Of a stretch of 64,000 nt of DNA, positions 46,662 to 54,767 are shown in pieces. The notes below the pieces were generated by a model that worked only from the letters and a program-made list of their open reading frames with translations, ran no database searches and was not told the origin of the DNA. This DNA is from a virus, in the IMG/VR virus record IMGVR_UViG_3300010413_001770, positions 1 through 64,000 of that record. One strand, written 5' to 3'. The position numbers were made by a program, and so were the translations under genes. Position 1 is the stretch's first letter; every line of letters begins with the position of its first letter.

Positions 46662-47086
46662 TGGGGGCCCCCGCTCGACCGCGGCGCATCCCCTGGGTCG
46701 TCCGCTGCGAGAACCCGGCGTGCGACTGGGACGACTACGAGTTTACCGAGGAGGTGGACGGTTGGCCTCAGACGGAGATCGCCAACCGAGAACCGTTCTT
46801 CTGTCCGCACTGCGGGTATCCGGCCGTCCGAGGGGCGGGCGTCTATCGCATGGGCGCGGGCAGGACTGACCCGAGAGGAGAATCCACTATGAAGATCCAC
46901 TCATCCATCACACTTGCTCGAGTGCTGGCCCTGGCCGCCGAGGACGACTACATCGGCGTCTGTGTTCACTGTGGTGCAGAGACGTCCGGCGTGGAACCGG
47001 ACGCGCGCGAGTACCCGTGCCTAATGTGCGGCCACCAGTCTGTATTCGGCGCCGAACAGATCGCGGTCGAGTTCAACATCGACTAG
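46661..47086 (+). CDS. Double zinc-ribbon protein (possible fusion)
   Basis: The 141-residue frame contains VRCENPACDWDDYEFTEEVD, FFCPHCGYPAVRG (first zinc ribbon) and GVCVHCGAETSGVEPDAREY, PCLMCGHQSVFGAEQIAVEF (second). An internal ATG at 46889 has the strong leader gagaggagaatccact, so the second ribbon (65 residues) is probably also made alone. The CVHCGAE.sGvEPDAReYpC..Cg pattern is a common stand-alone phage protein. The two may be separate genes that lost an intervening stop. Function unknown. Confidence 0.65.
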   Translation: MGAPARPRRIPWVVRCENPACDWDDYEFTEEVDGWPQTEIANREPFFCPHCGYPAVRGAGVYRMGAGRTDPRGESTMKIHSSITLARVLALAAEDDYIGVCVHCGAETSGVEPDAREYPCLMCGHQSVFGAEQIAVEFNID

Positions 47087-47108
47087 TTACTCGAGAGGAG
47101 ATTCCATC

Positions 47109-47441
47109 ATGTCCGTTCGATACCGTAGAAAGAGAACTCATCGCCCGGCGTCCGTCGCCAAGCTGGGCGTCCCGGGCGTCACCATCCCCCGAGACACTCG
47201 CCCTGTCCCCGGCGTCCGCCTCTCCGCCATTACCTACTGTGGCCGACAGTGGCCCGAGCCCATCTACCGTGTCGTCACGGCGTGGTCGGCCGTCACCTGC
47301 CGCCGATGTCGTGCCCGGCAGCGGCTCGACCAGGAAGCAGCGGGTCGGCGGGCAGCAAGAGAGCGCCGGGAGCGGGAACGGGAACATGAACGCCGGCAGC
47401 GGGAACGGGAGCGGGAACGGGAACAGGAGCGAGCAGCATGA
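47109..47441 (+). CDS. Basic protein with Arg/Glu coiled coil
   Basis: The 110-residue protein begins SVRYRRKRTHRPASVAKLGV and has YCGRQWPEPIYRVVTAWSAV, then TCRRCRARQRL, a possible zinc-binding CxxC. It ends in a long Arg/Glu repeat (REREREHERRQRERERER) that should form a helix. The ATG follows gagaggagattccatc. It overlaps the isomerase gene (ATGA). Function unknown; possibly nucleic-acid binding. Confidence 0.6.
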   Translation: MSVRYRRKRTHRPASVAKLGVPGVTIPRDTRPVPGVRLSAITYCGRQWPEPIYRVVTAWSAVTCRRCRARQRLDQEAAGRRAARERREREREHERRQREREREREQERAA

Positions 47442-47959
47442 GGGCGGCAGACTACGTCCTCCAGACGGCCGCTCAACTCCTGGAGAGAACGGCCGACCAA
47501 TTAGGGGCCGCATGCTCCCACGCCGTGGACCTCATCCTAGCGTCCCGCGGCTATGTAGTCGTCACTGGGATGGGCAAGAGCGGCTACCTTGCGCAGATGA
47601 TCGCGGCGGATCTCCGGTCTGCCGGCACTCCAGCACTCTTTCTCCACCCGGCCGAGGCGGTTCACGGAGACCTCGGGATTCTGCGCCCCGGCGACACCGT
47701 CCTCGCCGTCTCGCGCTCCGGAGAAACAGCCGAGGTGCTGGCCCTCTTGCCGACAGTACGGCGGCTCAAGCTTCCACTGATAGCAATCACGAGCCGACCG
47801 GACTCCACGCTCGGGCGCGCCAGTGACGCGGTTCTCCACCTCCCCGTGACGGTGGAAGGGGACCCACTCAACCTCGCTCCGATGGCGTCGACGACCGGGA
47901 CTCTAGCGATGGGGTATGCGCTTGCCGTGGCGGTCCTGGAAGCACGCGCGAACCGATGA
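47438..47959 (+). CDS. SIS-domain sugar isomerase (KdsD/GutQ-like)
   Basis: The 173-residue single SIS domain has VVVTGMGKSGYLAQMIAADL, TPALFLHPAEAVHGDLGILR, VLAVSRSGETAEVLALLPTV and NLAPMASTTGTLAMGYALAV. The HPAEA.HGDLG..R..D.VLA.S.SGET and APMASTT motifs are specific to D-arabinose 5-phosphate isomerases, the first step toward Kdo. The C-terminal CBS domains of full-length KdsD (about 325 residues) are missing. It should interconvert ribulose and arabinose 5-phosphate. It is far from the sugar enzymes of the structural region but fits the same theme. Confidence 0.88.
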   Translation: MRAADYVLQTAAQLLERTADQLGAACSHAVDLILASRGYVVVTGMGKSGYLAQMIAADLRSAGTPALFLHPAEAVHGDLGILRPGDTVLAVSRSGETAEVLALLPTVRRLKLPLIAITSRPDSTLGRASDAVLHLPVTVEGDPLNLAPMASTTGTLAMGYALAVAVLEARANR

Positions 47960-48024
47960 TCGACACTTCTGCGACACTTCGGTTTCTCTTCTTCCACTCT
48001 CGAGCTTCCAAGGAGACCGCCTCT

Positions 48025-48414
48025 ATGAACATCCACTGTCAACGAATGTCGGCCACGATCTCGGACAAATCTTGCCGGAGCTTCCGCGCCTGCGCCCGCG
48101 ATACCATCGAGAAGTTCCGCTCCGGCACCCCCGTCTGGGAGATCCAGGAGCATTGTCTCGACCGGCTTCTCGTCTGCGGCGTCTGTGCCGGAATGGTGGA
48201 CTCTCAGCTGATCGGCGAGATGATGGGCCAGGTCGCCGACCGGGCCGACGCAATCGTCCGCTACCTCATGCGCGAGGACGACTACGGGTCCCGGGAGGAG
48301 AGGGCCCGGGCTCGGAAGCTCCGCTGGTATCATGCCAACCGAGAAACGGAAATCATCAACCGGCGAGAACGCCGGAGGAGGCAACTAGAATGCGATCAAC
48401 ACCTCGAAGCATAG
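48025..48414 (+). CDS. Hypothetical protein
   Basis: The 129-residue protein has several Cys/His: NIHCQRMSATISDKSCRSFR, ACARDTIEKFRSGTPVWEIQ and EHCLDRLLVCGVCAGMVDSQ. It ends with a basic helix (RARARKLRWYHANRETEIIN). The start at 48025 follows ccaaggagaccgcctct. A longer start at 47956 overlaps the isomerase stop but lacks a ribosome-binding site. No family recognised. It may bind metal and nucleic acid. Confidence 0.58.
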   Translation: MNIHCQRMSATISDKSCRSFRACARDTIEKFRSGTPVWEIQEHCLDRLLVCGVCAGMVDSQLIGEMMGQVADRADAIVRYLMREDDYGSREERARARKLRWYHANRETEIINRRERRRRQLECDQHLEA

Positions 48415-48641
48415 TAGCGCGATTCATCGGGGGCCCGAAGGACGGCGATCTGCAGATCCTTCCGGGATTGCCGCAGGAGTTCTCGGTCCACGTGCTCGAC
48501 CGGAGCCGCGATCAGAAAACCGAGTCGGTTGTCCCGGTAGACACGATGACTGTCCTCTACGACCTGATCGGCGTGGACCACGAGGCGGCCATCTACGTGG
48601 CGCGCCCGGAACCCACCCGGTCGGCTGGCCGCCGTGGGTGA
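48390..48641 (+). CDS. Small hypothetical protein
   Basis: The 83-residue protein begins RSTPRSIVARFIGGPKDGDL and continues QILPGLPQEFSVHVLDRSRD. FxGGPxDG is a recurring start in phage and bacterial small beta proteins. The end is basic (YVARPEPTRSAGRRG). The ATG follows ggaggaggcaactaga, inside the previous gene. No function known. Confidence 0.58.
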   Translation: MRSTPRSIVARFIGGPKDGDLQILPGLPQEFSVHVLDRSRDQKTESVVPVDTMTVLYDLIGVDHEAAIYVARPEPTRSAGRRG

Positions 48642-49410
48642 TCGGAGCCGAGACCAGAACGGTCGCTGGAAGCGGGGGAACGGAAACGGTAGCTCCCTCC
48701 CCCGCCTCCCGTTCGCCCGTTCTGTCCATGTCGAGCGGGACTGGATCACGAGCCGCCAAGCTGCCTATCTGGCCGACCAAGACCGCCGCCGGGCTGAGTT
48801 CACTCGCCGAGTGGAAGCTGGAGACCCGCCGGGCGTGGCTCGGTCTCTCCAGTCCATCACGCGGCTGCTCTCGACCCCGAACCGCAGCTACCTTGACGCC
48901 GAGACGCCGGAAGGCCTACACCAGAAGGGGCAGTCGACCGACCGGGACGTGGACCTGGACGACCCGGCCGCAACCGGCTATTCCTTGGAGGACGTACCGA
49001 TGAAAGATCGCGTCGTGTTCGGGGCGCAACGCCGCCCCGGTGTGATATCGGACCGGAAGCTCGCCGAGGCGACGGGATACACGCCGGCCCACATCAGCTA
49101 CCTGATGACCGGGAAGCGCAACCCGTCGCTCGAGTGCCTGAGTCGCTTGGCTGTAGTACTCCAGTGCTCGCTCGACGAGGTTCACCAGTACATTCAGGAG
49201 CGGGTCCGCGGCCGCTACATGAACCGGTCCGACATCGTGGTCCCCGTTCCACCTCCCCGGGTGCCGCCACCGCTAGAGACTCCCCCGACGGCGCCCAAGA
49301 CTCCCTCTCCCGACCCCACTCCAGTACACGTGCAGAAGCTCCAGATTGGACTGTCCCTACTCGAGCCCGACGACCCGGACGACCCGAACGACCGGCTGAC
49401 GGACGAGTAG
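48634..49410 (+). CDS. XRE-type helix-turn-helix regulator
   Basis: The 258-residue frame starts at a GTG inside the previous gene. Its conserved part is RKLAEATGYTPAHISYLMTG then KRNPSLECLSRLAVVLQCSL, a classic XRE/HTH_3 domain. An internal ATG at 49000 with ttggaggacgtaccg would give a 136-residue version starting KDRVVFGAQRRP, which contains only the HTH and a Pro-rich C-terminal tail. The first 120 residues are polar and low-complexity. It is likely a transcriptional repressor of early or late genes. Confidence 0.75.
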   Translation: MGDRSRDQNGRWKRGNGNGSSLPRLPFARSVHVERDWITSRQAAYLADQDRRRAEFTRRVEAGDPPGVARSLQSITRLLSTPNRSYLDAETPEGLHQKGQSTDRDVDLDDPAATGYSLEDVPMKDRVVFGAQRRPGVISDRKLAEATGYTPAHISYLMTGKRNPSLECLSRLAVVLQCSLDEVHQYIQERVRGRYMNRSDIVVPVPPPRVPPPLETPPTAPKTPSPDPTPVHVQKLQIGLSLLEPDDPDDPNDRLTDE

Positions 49411-49457
49411 ACGGACCACCACCCTACCGAGAACCATTCGCTCGAGGAGGATTCCGT

Positions 49458-49967
49458 GTGTATGACCCCAGGGAGAAGGAATTCAATGTCCCGGCCTCGG
49501 ACGTCCGCGGCCACAACACACGCGTGCAGTTCCGGATCCAGCCGGGGCACGCGCAACAACTGGATTCGGTCGTGGCGAGCAAGAAGTTCCCGTACCGCTC
49601 GAGGGGGGATCTGTACCGACACGCCCTCTTGCGTCACCTGAAGTGGCTGGAGGCGCAGGACGGGAGCATCCCGAGCGTGTTGCGCCAGGTGGAGGTGATA
49701 CTCGAGCTCGTCCGGCAGGACGAGTTCCAGGTTGAGTTCGACATGGTGTTCGACCGGCTGCACACGCTGGTGAGTCAGCACATCGCGGCCAAGCGGGAGA
49801 ATCAGGCGCGGAGGTTGATTTTGGACGTGAAGCACCAGATAGCGCTCATGCCGGACTGTCAGGCGAAGGAGGAGTATCAGAAGGCGCTGGAGGAGCGGTA
49901 TTCGCACCTGATGAAGGGTGTGGTGCTGTTCCCGGAGCGGGATCGGGAAGCGGAAGGAGGAGAGTGA
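49458..49967 (+). CDS. Ribbon-helix-helix regulator
   Basis: The 169-residue protein starts at a GTG after ctcgaggagg. TRVQFRIQPGHAQQLDSVVA then SKKFPYRSRGDLYRHALLRH match RHH DNA-binding proteins (VQFRI..e....ld.....FPYRSrgDL.RhAl). After it, LKWLEAQDG and long helices (VRQVEVILELVRQDEFQVEF) form an oligomerisation domain. It is a likely DNA-binding regulator paired with the XRE gene upstream. Confidence 0.75.
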   Translation: MYDPREKEFNVPASDVRGHNTRVQFRIQPGHAQQLDSVVASKKFPYRSRGDLYRHALLRHLKWLEAQDGSIPSVLRQVEVILELVRQDEFQVEFDMVFDRLHTLVSQHIAAKRENQARRLILDVKHQIALMPDCQAKEEYQKALEERYSHLMKGVVLFPERDREAEGGE

Positions 49968-50293
49968 CGAATGAAATTCAAAGTGACCACCGGGAGTGAA
50001 AAGCGGGAGGCCTAGGTCCCCAGTTATTCCCGGGCTGGGGGGACTCCACGCAGTGCCCGGCCAGATGCTCCCATGTCAGCCTCCCTGGGGAGCCCACGCG
50101 ACAAAGAGGATACCACTTGTAGGGTGCCCCGTCACTGGTCTAAGCGAAAGGCGTCTGGCACGAAGCCAATATCTTGCCCTTTGGCGGGTAGGTCAGGAGA
50201 TCCGGGTTCGAGGCCCGGGTGATGAAAAACAGGGCGAGTGGCCATAGTCCTGGGGCATCCCATCTTCTAATGCTCAGAGAAGGGAGCGAGTCG
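49968..50293. other. Noncoding gap with tRNA-like T-arm
   Basis: This 326-base gap holds a 14-residue micro-frame (49971-50015) behind ggaggagag that could be a leader peptide. It also holds the word ccgggttcgaggcccgg (50202-50218), which has the form of a tRNA T-arm. No full cloverleaf could be folded around it: the only nearly complementary acceptor is 97 bases away, and there is no anticodon loop with T33. The rest shows no gene-like sequence. The purpose of the gap is unclear. Confidence 0.5.
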
Positions 50294-51808
50294 ATGTTCC
50301 CCACCGATATGCAACCATCCCATCTTGGATTCCGTCAACCATCCTGGCGGCCCGGCCAGCTCCCCGCCATTGCCAGGATCACGGATAGCCGCCAGTCAAC
50401 TCGATTCTCCGGTCTCAGTGCTCCCACGGGATTCGGCAAGTCCCTCGTCTACCTCGCCGCCGCCAAGCTCATCGGTCGCACCGTCGTCCTCACCTCCACG
50501 AAAGCACTCCAGGATCAGCTCGTGCGCGACGTCCCGGACGCCGTCACGGTCAAGGGCCGGTCCGAGTTCCCCTGTCTCTACCACGGCGGCCGCCACACGG
50601 CCGAGGCGGGCGTCTGCCGGATGCGCGTCCGCTGTCCGTACAAAGATAACGGCTGCCGCTACTGGTTACAGATCGAGTACGCCAAGCTCGCCGATCTGGT
50701 GATCACCAACTACGCGTTTTGGCTGACCGCTCGAGCGGCAGATCTCAGGGACTTCGACCTATTGGTGCTCGACGAAGCCCACACGGCGACTGATTGGCTC
50801 GACGAGGCGCTCACCGTCCGGTTGAGGGAGCCGACGATCCGGACCCGGCTCCCCGACTCCGAGGACCCGGCCGAGATCGCGTCCTGGGCTCGGGAACGGG
50901 CGGCCGTTCTTCCGGCACCGCCCAATAACGACCCGTCCGCGATCCGGCGGTTCCTGCGCGCCAAGTCCCTCCTGGAGTCGGCGGCCCAGGCCGGGAAAGG
51001 TTGGGTAGCGGAGCGCATCAAGAACGGCGGCGGCCCGGGCGGGATCGACATGGCGCCGATCTGGAGCGGGACCGGGGAAGGGAAGACGCGGCTGTTCGGC
51101 GACCTTCCGAGAGTGCTACTCACGAGCGCCACGCTCACGCGGAAGACGGTCGAGCTTCTCGGCGTAGCGGCGGATGAGCTCGACTGGCAGGAGCATGAGC
51201 ATGGAACGCCGGTTGATAACCGTCGGTTAACCTGGGTCCCCACCGTCCGTGTCAATCACCGGACAACCCGTAGTGAAATGATGGAGTGGGTGCGGCGCAT
51301 TGACCAGATTTGTGGTGGACGCCTAGACAGGAAGGGGGTTATTCATACCGTCAGCTACTCGCGATCACAGCTGGTGCTCGAGAGGAGCGCATACTCGGAG
51401 TTAATGGTGGGGCACACGAGCGGCGGACTGGCAGCAGCGGTGACTCAGTACCTGAGCGGTGACCCGCCGCAGATCCTTGTCAGCCCCGCCGCGACCGAGG
51501 GGATCGACCTACCGGGTGACCAGTGTCGCTACCAGGTGCTCGGCAAGATCCCCTACCCGTACACCGCAAGCAAGGTCATGCAGGCCCGGATGGCGCGGGA
51601 CGCGGACTATGCGGGTTACCTGGCCATGAGCGCCCTTGTCCAGGCATGCGGGCGCGGGGTACGGTCCGCCGACGACTGGTGCGAGAACCTCATCATCGAC
51701 GACAACATCCAGTGGTTCGCGCGACGCAACGGACGGTTCGCGCCCAAGTGGTTCATGGACGGCTACTGTGAGCGCTCCACGATTCCCGAGCCCCGGGAGA
51801 TTTGGTAG
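50294..51808 (+). CDS. DinG/Rad3-type superfamily 2 helicase
   Basis: The 504-residue protein has WRPGQLPAI...SAPTGFGKSLVYLAAAKLIG, a Walker A. VVLTSTKALQDQLVRDVPDA is motif Ia. CLYHGGRHTAEAGVCRMRVRC...C may ligate an Fe-S cluster. ADLVITNYAFW and FDLLVLDEAHTATDWLDEAL give the DEAH box. VLLTSATL is motif III. ILVSPAATEGIDLPGDQCRY and LVQACGRGVRSADDWCENLI are motifs V and VI. The start at 50294 follows agaagggag. It likely acts at damaged or recombining forks. Confidence 0.9.
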   Translation: MFPTDMQPSHLGFRQPSWRPGQLPAIARITDSRQSTRFSGLSAPTGFGKSLVYLAAAKLIGRTVVLTSTKALQDQLVRDVPDAVTVKGRSEFPCLYHGGRHTAEAGVCRMRVRCPYKDNGCRYWLQIEYAKLADLVITNYAFWLTARAADLRDFDLLVLDEAHTATDWLDEALTVRLREPTIRTRLPDSEDPAEIASWARERAAVLPAPPNNDPSAIRRFLRAKSLLESAAQAGKGWVAERIKNGGGPGGIDMAPIWSGTGEGKTRLFGDLPRVLLTSATLTRKTVELLGVAADELDWQEHEHGTPVDNRRLTWVPTVRVNHRTTRSEMMEWVRRIDQICGGRLDRKGVIHTVSYSRSQLVLERSAYSELMVGHTSGGLAAAVTQYLSGDPPQILVSPAATEGIDLPGDQCRYQVLGKIPYPYTASKVMQARMARDADYAGYLAMSALVQACGRGVRSADDWCENLIIDDNIQWFARRNGRFAPKWFMDGYCERSTIPEPREIW

Positions 51809-51815
51809 GGACGGT

Positions 51816-52103
51816 ATGCTGACCGATCGGACGGACCACGTCCGGCCTGTTCTGGACTGTGAGGTAACCGTGGCGCCCGACGGATCGGACATCCAGTCCA
51901 TCCGCTGCCACACATGTGAGCGAATCACGCTCGAGCCTCTGTATCGGCTCTCGATCGGCCGAGAACCCGGCTGGAGCATGCACCCGGTTCTCTGTCTCGA
52001 GTGCGTCAGCCGGTTAACCCTTGCAATCTCAACCAGTGTGCGCGACCAAACCTTCGACGGGGAGGCGACAACTCAGGGAGCCACAACCACATCCAGAACC
52101 TAG
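51816..52103 (+). CDS. Zinc-binding hypothetical protein
   Basis: The 95-residue protein begins LTDRTDHVRPVLDCEVTVAP and has IQSIRCHTCERITLEPLYRL, GWSMHPVLCLECVSRLTLA, two CxxC pairs. The C-terminus is a Thr-rich tail (GEATTQGATTTSRT). The ATG is 8 bases after the helicase stop and lacks a strong ribosome-binding site. No family recognised. Confidence 0.55.
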   Translation: MLTDRTDHVRPVLDCEVTVAPDGSDIQSIRCHTCERITLEPLYRLSIGREPGWSMHPVLCLECVSRLTLAISTSVRDQTFDGEATTQGATTTSRT

Positions 52104-52230
52104 CGCGATGGGCGGCAGCTTAAGGGGTGGATACCCTATCGTCCAGTTCAAGTCGGTAGCGCGCCGCAGCGGGATGGACCGGAAAACGCGCACTTCCGGT
52201 CGCCCGCAGGAGAACTCGACGAAAACGCGA

Positions 52231-52262
52231 ATCCCTCGAGGGGGGTGAGAAGCCCCCCACTT
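52231..52262 (+). terminator. Rho-independent terminator
   Basis: gaggggggt pairs with agcccccca across a short gagaa loop, followed by actttatta. It separates the helicase operon from the recombination operon. A four-copy gccgcga tandem repeat (52268-52295) follows. Confidence 0.7.
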
Positions 52263-52267
52263 TATTA

Positions 52268-52295
52268 GCCGCGAGCCGCGAGCCGCGAGCCGCGA
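52268..52295. repeat. Tandem gccgcga repeat
   Basis: Four exact copies of a 7-base unit just downstream of a terminator and about 70 bases upstream of the SSB-like gene. Its origin may be slippage. No role is evident. Confidence 0.8.
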
Positions 52296-52363
52296 CAAGT
52301 GACACGCAGCACGCTCATCAGGGGCAATCGATTCCCCCGACCAACCACAGAGGAGAACTACCC

Positions 52364-53164
52364 ATGGCAGGAATCAGTCTCAACCCGGAAACCTTCGTAG
52401 AGGGCGGACTCCTGGACGATGCCGACGTCGTGTTCAAGGAGGCCGCGTTCGAGCTCTGGGACTACCAGGGAAAGTCCCCCGTCCAGGTCCCCGCTCTCAA
52501 GCTCACGATGGAGCTCGACGGCGGCGACACGTTCGAGCAGTACTACTCGATGGGGAGCGCCAACGACTGGATGCCGAGCGAGGACGGCAAGAGCCTGATG
52601 GCGGTCGGCGGCGCGACCGGGATTCGGAAGTCGACGAACGGGAGCCTGTTCCTGACGAGCTTGGTGAATGCCGGCTTCCCGGCCAGCAAGCTCGGCGATG
52701 ACATCACGGTGATCGTGGGGACCAAGGCCCACATGATTCAGAAGGCGCAGCCGAAACGGGCCGGCCTCGAGGGCGGCGACAAGCGGAAGGGTGCGGACGG
52801 CAAGGAGTACGACCGGACGCTGCTGGTGGTGGAGTCGATCAAGGAGTTGCCGAAGGGCGTCGGGAAGGTAGCGGCTGGAGGAGGGAAGACGGCCGCCGGG
52901 AAGGGCGCCGGGAAAGCGGCCGCTGCTGCTACGGCTGAGTCCGAAGAGGGCGGCGCCGAGGACGTGGCGGTCGCGACGATCCTGCAGCTCCTGGCCGAGT
53001 CCCCCGTCCTCGAGAAAACGAAGCTCCCGGCCGAGTGCTTCAAGGTGATCAAGGGTAACCCGCACCAGGCGGCCGTGCTCAAGCTCGTGTTCTCGGATGA
53101 GTTTCTGGGCGCGGATGGCCGCCCCTGGAACTACGCCGATGGAGTGGTGTCGGCGGCCGGGTAG
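52364..53164 (+). CDS. Putative single-stranded DNA-binding protein
   Basis: The 266-residue protein has a beta-rich N-terminal ~125 residues: FKEAAFELWDYQGKSPVQVP, ALKLTMELDGGDTFEQYYSM, LFLTSLVNAGFPASKLGDDI. The linker is Ala/Gly/Lys-rich (GKVAAGGGKTAAGKGAGKAA). The C-terminal domain is helical (VAVATILQLLAESPVLEKTK). It is two genes upstream of a Sak4-like ATPase, a common SSB neighbour. No canonical OB motif is visible, so the call rests on context and layout. Confidence 0.55.
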   Translation: MAGISLNPETFVEGGLLDDADVVFKEAAFELWDYQGKSPVQVPALKLTMELDGGDTFEQYYSMGSANDWMPSEDGKSLMAVGGATGIRKSTNGSLFLTSLVNAGFPASKLGDDITVIVGTKAHMIQKAQPKRAGLEGGDKRKGADGKEYDRTLLVVESIKELPKGVGKVAAGGGKTAAGKGAGKAAAAATAESEEGGAEDVAVATILQLLAESPVLEKTKLPAECFKVIKGNPHQAAVLKLVFSDEFLGADGRPWNYADGVVSAAG

Positions 53165-53205
53165 TGACCAACGAGTGAGGAATCCCAGTCCCTCATAACC
53201 TCGAG

Positions 53206-53269
53206 CCCCCCGGGGAGGCTGAACCGACAACCGGATACCAGCCGATAGATCCCCGGGGGTTTCTTTTTG
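53206..53269 (+). terminator. Rho-independent terminator with long loop
   Basis: ccccccgggg pairs with ccccggggg across a ~36-base loop, followed by tttcttttt. It follows the SSB-like gene, with the next ribosome-binding site only a few bases away. Confidence 0.75.
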
Positions 53270-53296
53270 CCTGGGAGGAAGAGGAGGAGGGAGTCA

Positions 53297-53533
53297 ATGC
53301 CGATGGAGGATCCCAGCCTGTCCGAACAGCTATCCGAATTGGACCTGACGCAAGATTACCTGGTCGTCTGTGACGAGGTCATCGAGGACCTGGAGGCGGT
53401 AGTCAATCATCTCATGATGATCGGGTGGAAACCGACGGGCGGCGTGTCGGTGAGTGTGTGGCCCAACGGAGATCTAGGAGGTACTTACTATGCACTGTAC
53501 ACTCAAGCGATGATCAAGGGGGCGTCCGAATGA
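53297..53533 (+). CDS. DUF1737-like protein
   Basis: The 78-residue protein contains YLVVCDEVIEDLEAVVNHLM and MIGWKPTGGVSVSVWPNGDL, matching DUF1737 (y.vv....eeLe..VN.li..GW.p.GGvsv...). It ends YYALYTQAMIKGASE, like the YyQAmvk end. The ATG follows gaggagggagtca. It overlaps the next gene (ATGA). Function unknown, but the family is widespread in phages and bacteria. Confidence 0.75.
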   Translation: MPMEDPSLSEQLSELDLTQDYLVVCDEVIEDLEAVVNHLMMIGWKPTGGVSVSVWPNGDLGGTYYALYTQAMIKGASE

Positions 53534-53811
53534 AATCACTTCAGCTGCGTTCAATAGACTCTGTAGGAGATCTACGCCGATGGCTTGAACCTCTGCCGGA
53601 TGATCAAATGATAGAAGTTGATATTGTTTTGCTAGATGATCCAGACATTTCTAACGCGCCTATGGAGAGTTTGAAAACTTGGATTGTGACTCGAGACTCC
53701 TGGAGACATCCTGCAAAAAAAGAATGGAGACGAAGATACGGTTTCGACTTTCCTCGATACGGTAGTGGTCCCGACCAAGTGGAGGACACTCAGACAGGAT
53801 ATATCCCATGA
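53530..53811 (+). CDS. AT-rich inserted hypothetical protein
   Basis: The 93-residue protein begins KSLQLRSIDSVGDLRRWLEP and has DDQMIEVDIVLLDDPDISNA, then WRHPAKKEWRRRYGFDFPRY. Its DNA is clearly AT-richer than its neighbours and uses rarer codons (ata, aga). It starts atgaaatcact, as does the next gene, as if it had inserted at that start. Both ends use ATGA/TGA-ATG overlaps. No family recognised. Confidence 0.6.
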   Translation: MKSLQLRSIDSVGDLRRWLEPLPDDQMIEVDIVLLDDPDISNAPMESLKTWIVTRDSWRHPAKKEWRRRYGFDFPRYGSGPDQVEDTQTGYIP

Positions 53812-54500
53812 AATCACTCGAATCGGTCGGCTTCACGACGGAGCGCTCCACGCCCAAGCGCCGGATGCTGCTCTCGATCTGCGGCCGAGAAAAACAAGGC
53901 AAGACACACTTTGCGCTTACCGCCCCCGGCCCTATTGCTCTCATCGACATGGACATCGGGACCGAGGGCGTGATCGAGAAGTTCGCCGACAAGAAGATCT
54001 ACTACCTCGACTTCAAGCCGCCCGAGGACCGCGCCCTCGCCGAGTCCGATTGGGACCGCCTCGTCGAAGGCTACTCCGCCGTCCTGGAGCACCCCGAGAT
54101 CCGGACGCTCATCTGGGACACGGCGACCGAAGGGTGGGAGCTCCTGCGGATGGCACGGTTCGGGAAACTCTCGCAAGTGATGCCGCATGCGTACGGGCCG
54201 GTAAACGCAGAGTGGCGGCGGCTGATCCGGAAAGCGTATGACGCGGACGTGAACCTGATCCTATTGCACAAGATGAAGCGCATGTACGTGAACGACAAGT
54301 GGAACGGGAAGTACGAGCGGTCGGGATTCTCGGATATCGGGTTCCTGGCGCAGTGTAACGCCGAAGTGAGTCGGAACGCGGAGACGGGCGAGTTCCGCTG
54401 TCACGTGATCGACAGCCGACAGAACCCGGATCTCGCCGGGATGGATCTCGAGGGGCCTATGTGTACGTTCGAGACGCTGCTCGATTTGGTGTTCTCATGA
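53808..54500 (+). CDS. Sak4-like RecA-fold ATPase
   Basis: The 230-residue protein has RRMLLSICGREKQGKTHFAL, a Walker A of the G-x-x-x-x-GKT/S kind. IALIDMDIGTEGVIEKF, then IRTLIWDTATEGWELLRMAR give the Walker B region. NLILLHKMKRMYVNDKWNGK is the expected sensor strand. Sak4 proteins are single-strand annealing recombinases that act with a phage SSB and helicase or nuclease. The SSB-like, ERCC4 nuclease and Rad50/Mre11-like genes nearby support this role. Confidence 0.82.
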   Translation: MKSLESVGFTTERSTPKRRMLLSICGREKQGKTHFALTAPGPIALIDMDIGTEGVIEKFADKKIYYLDFKPPEDRALAESDWDRLVEGYSAVLEHPEIRTLIWDTATEGWELLRMARFGKLSQVMPHAYGPVNAEWRRLIRKAYDADVNLILLHKMKRMYVNDKWNGKYERSGFSDIGFLAQCNAEVSRNAETGEFRCHVIDSRQNPDLAGMDLEGPMCTFETLLDLVFS

Positions 54501-54763
54501 GCGGGAAGTTCCACTCCAGCATCGGCGTGATCCGCGCGGTCGAGGAGTGCTTCCAGGTGATCGCGGAAGGGGTTGACGAGGCGCTGGAGACCCTCTACGG
54601 AGAGCGCCGCGGGTTCGTGCTGCTCACGTTCGAGTTTGACGCTCCTGGACTGGGAGCGTACGTGAGCAACGGGAATCGGTCCGACGTCGTCCACTGCCTA
54701 CGCGAGTTCCTGGACCGGTATGAACGCGGCGAAATGATCGGGAGAGCGGAAGGGGAGGCGTGA
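54497..54763 (+). CDS. Small hypothetical protein
   Basis: The 88-residue protein begins SGKFHSSIGVIRAVEECFQV and has GFVLLTFEFDAPGLGAYVSN, then HCLREFLDRYERGEMIGR. The GLGAYVSNGNRSDVV segment resembles a phage family with a short beta hairpin plus helices. It overlaps the ATPase by 4 bases (ATGA). Function unknown. Confidence 0.62.
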   Translation: MSGKFHSSIGVIRAVEECFQVIAEGVDEALETLYGERRGFVLLTFEFDAPGLGAYVSNGNRSDVVHCLREFLDRYERGEMIGRAEGEA

Positions 54764-54767
54764 GCGC

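Noticed and set aside
48634-49967. Lysogeny module
   Set aside because: XRE and RHH regulators alone do not show lysogeny. No integrase, excisionase, attachment site or partition gene was found in the window.
50124-50225. tRNA ending in the T-arm ccgggttcgaggcccgg
   Set aside because: Only the T-arm fits. The best 5' acceptor (ccgtcac) leaves 97 bases and no anticodon loop. Kept only as a note in the gap.
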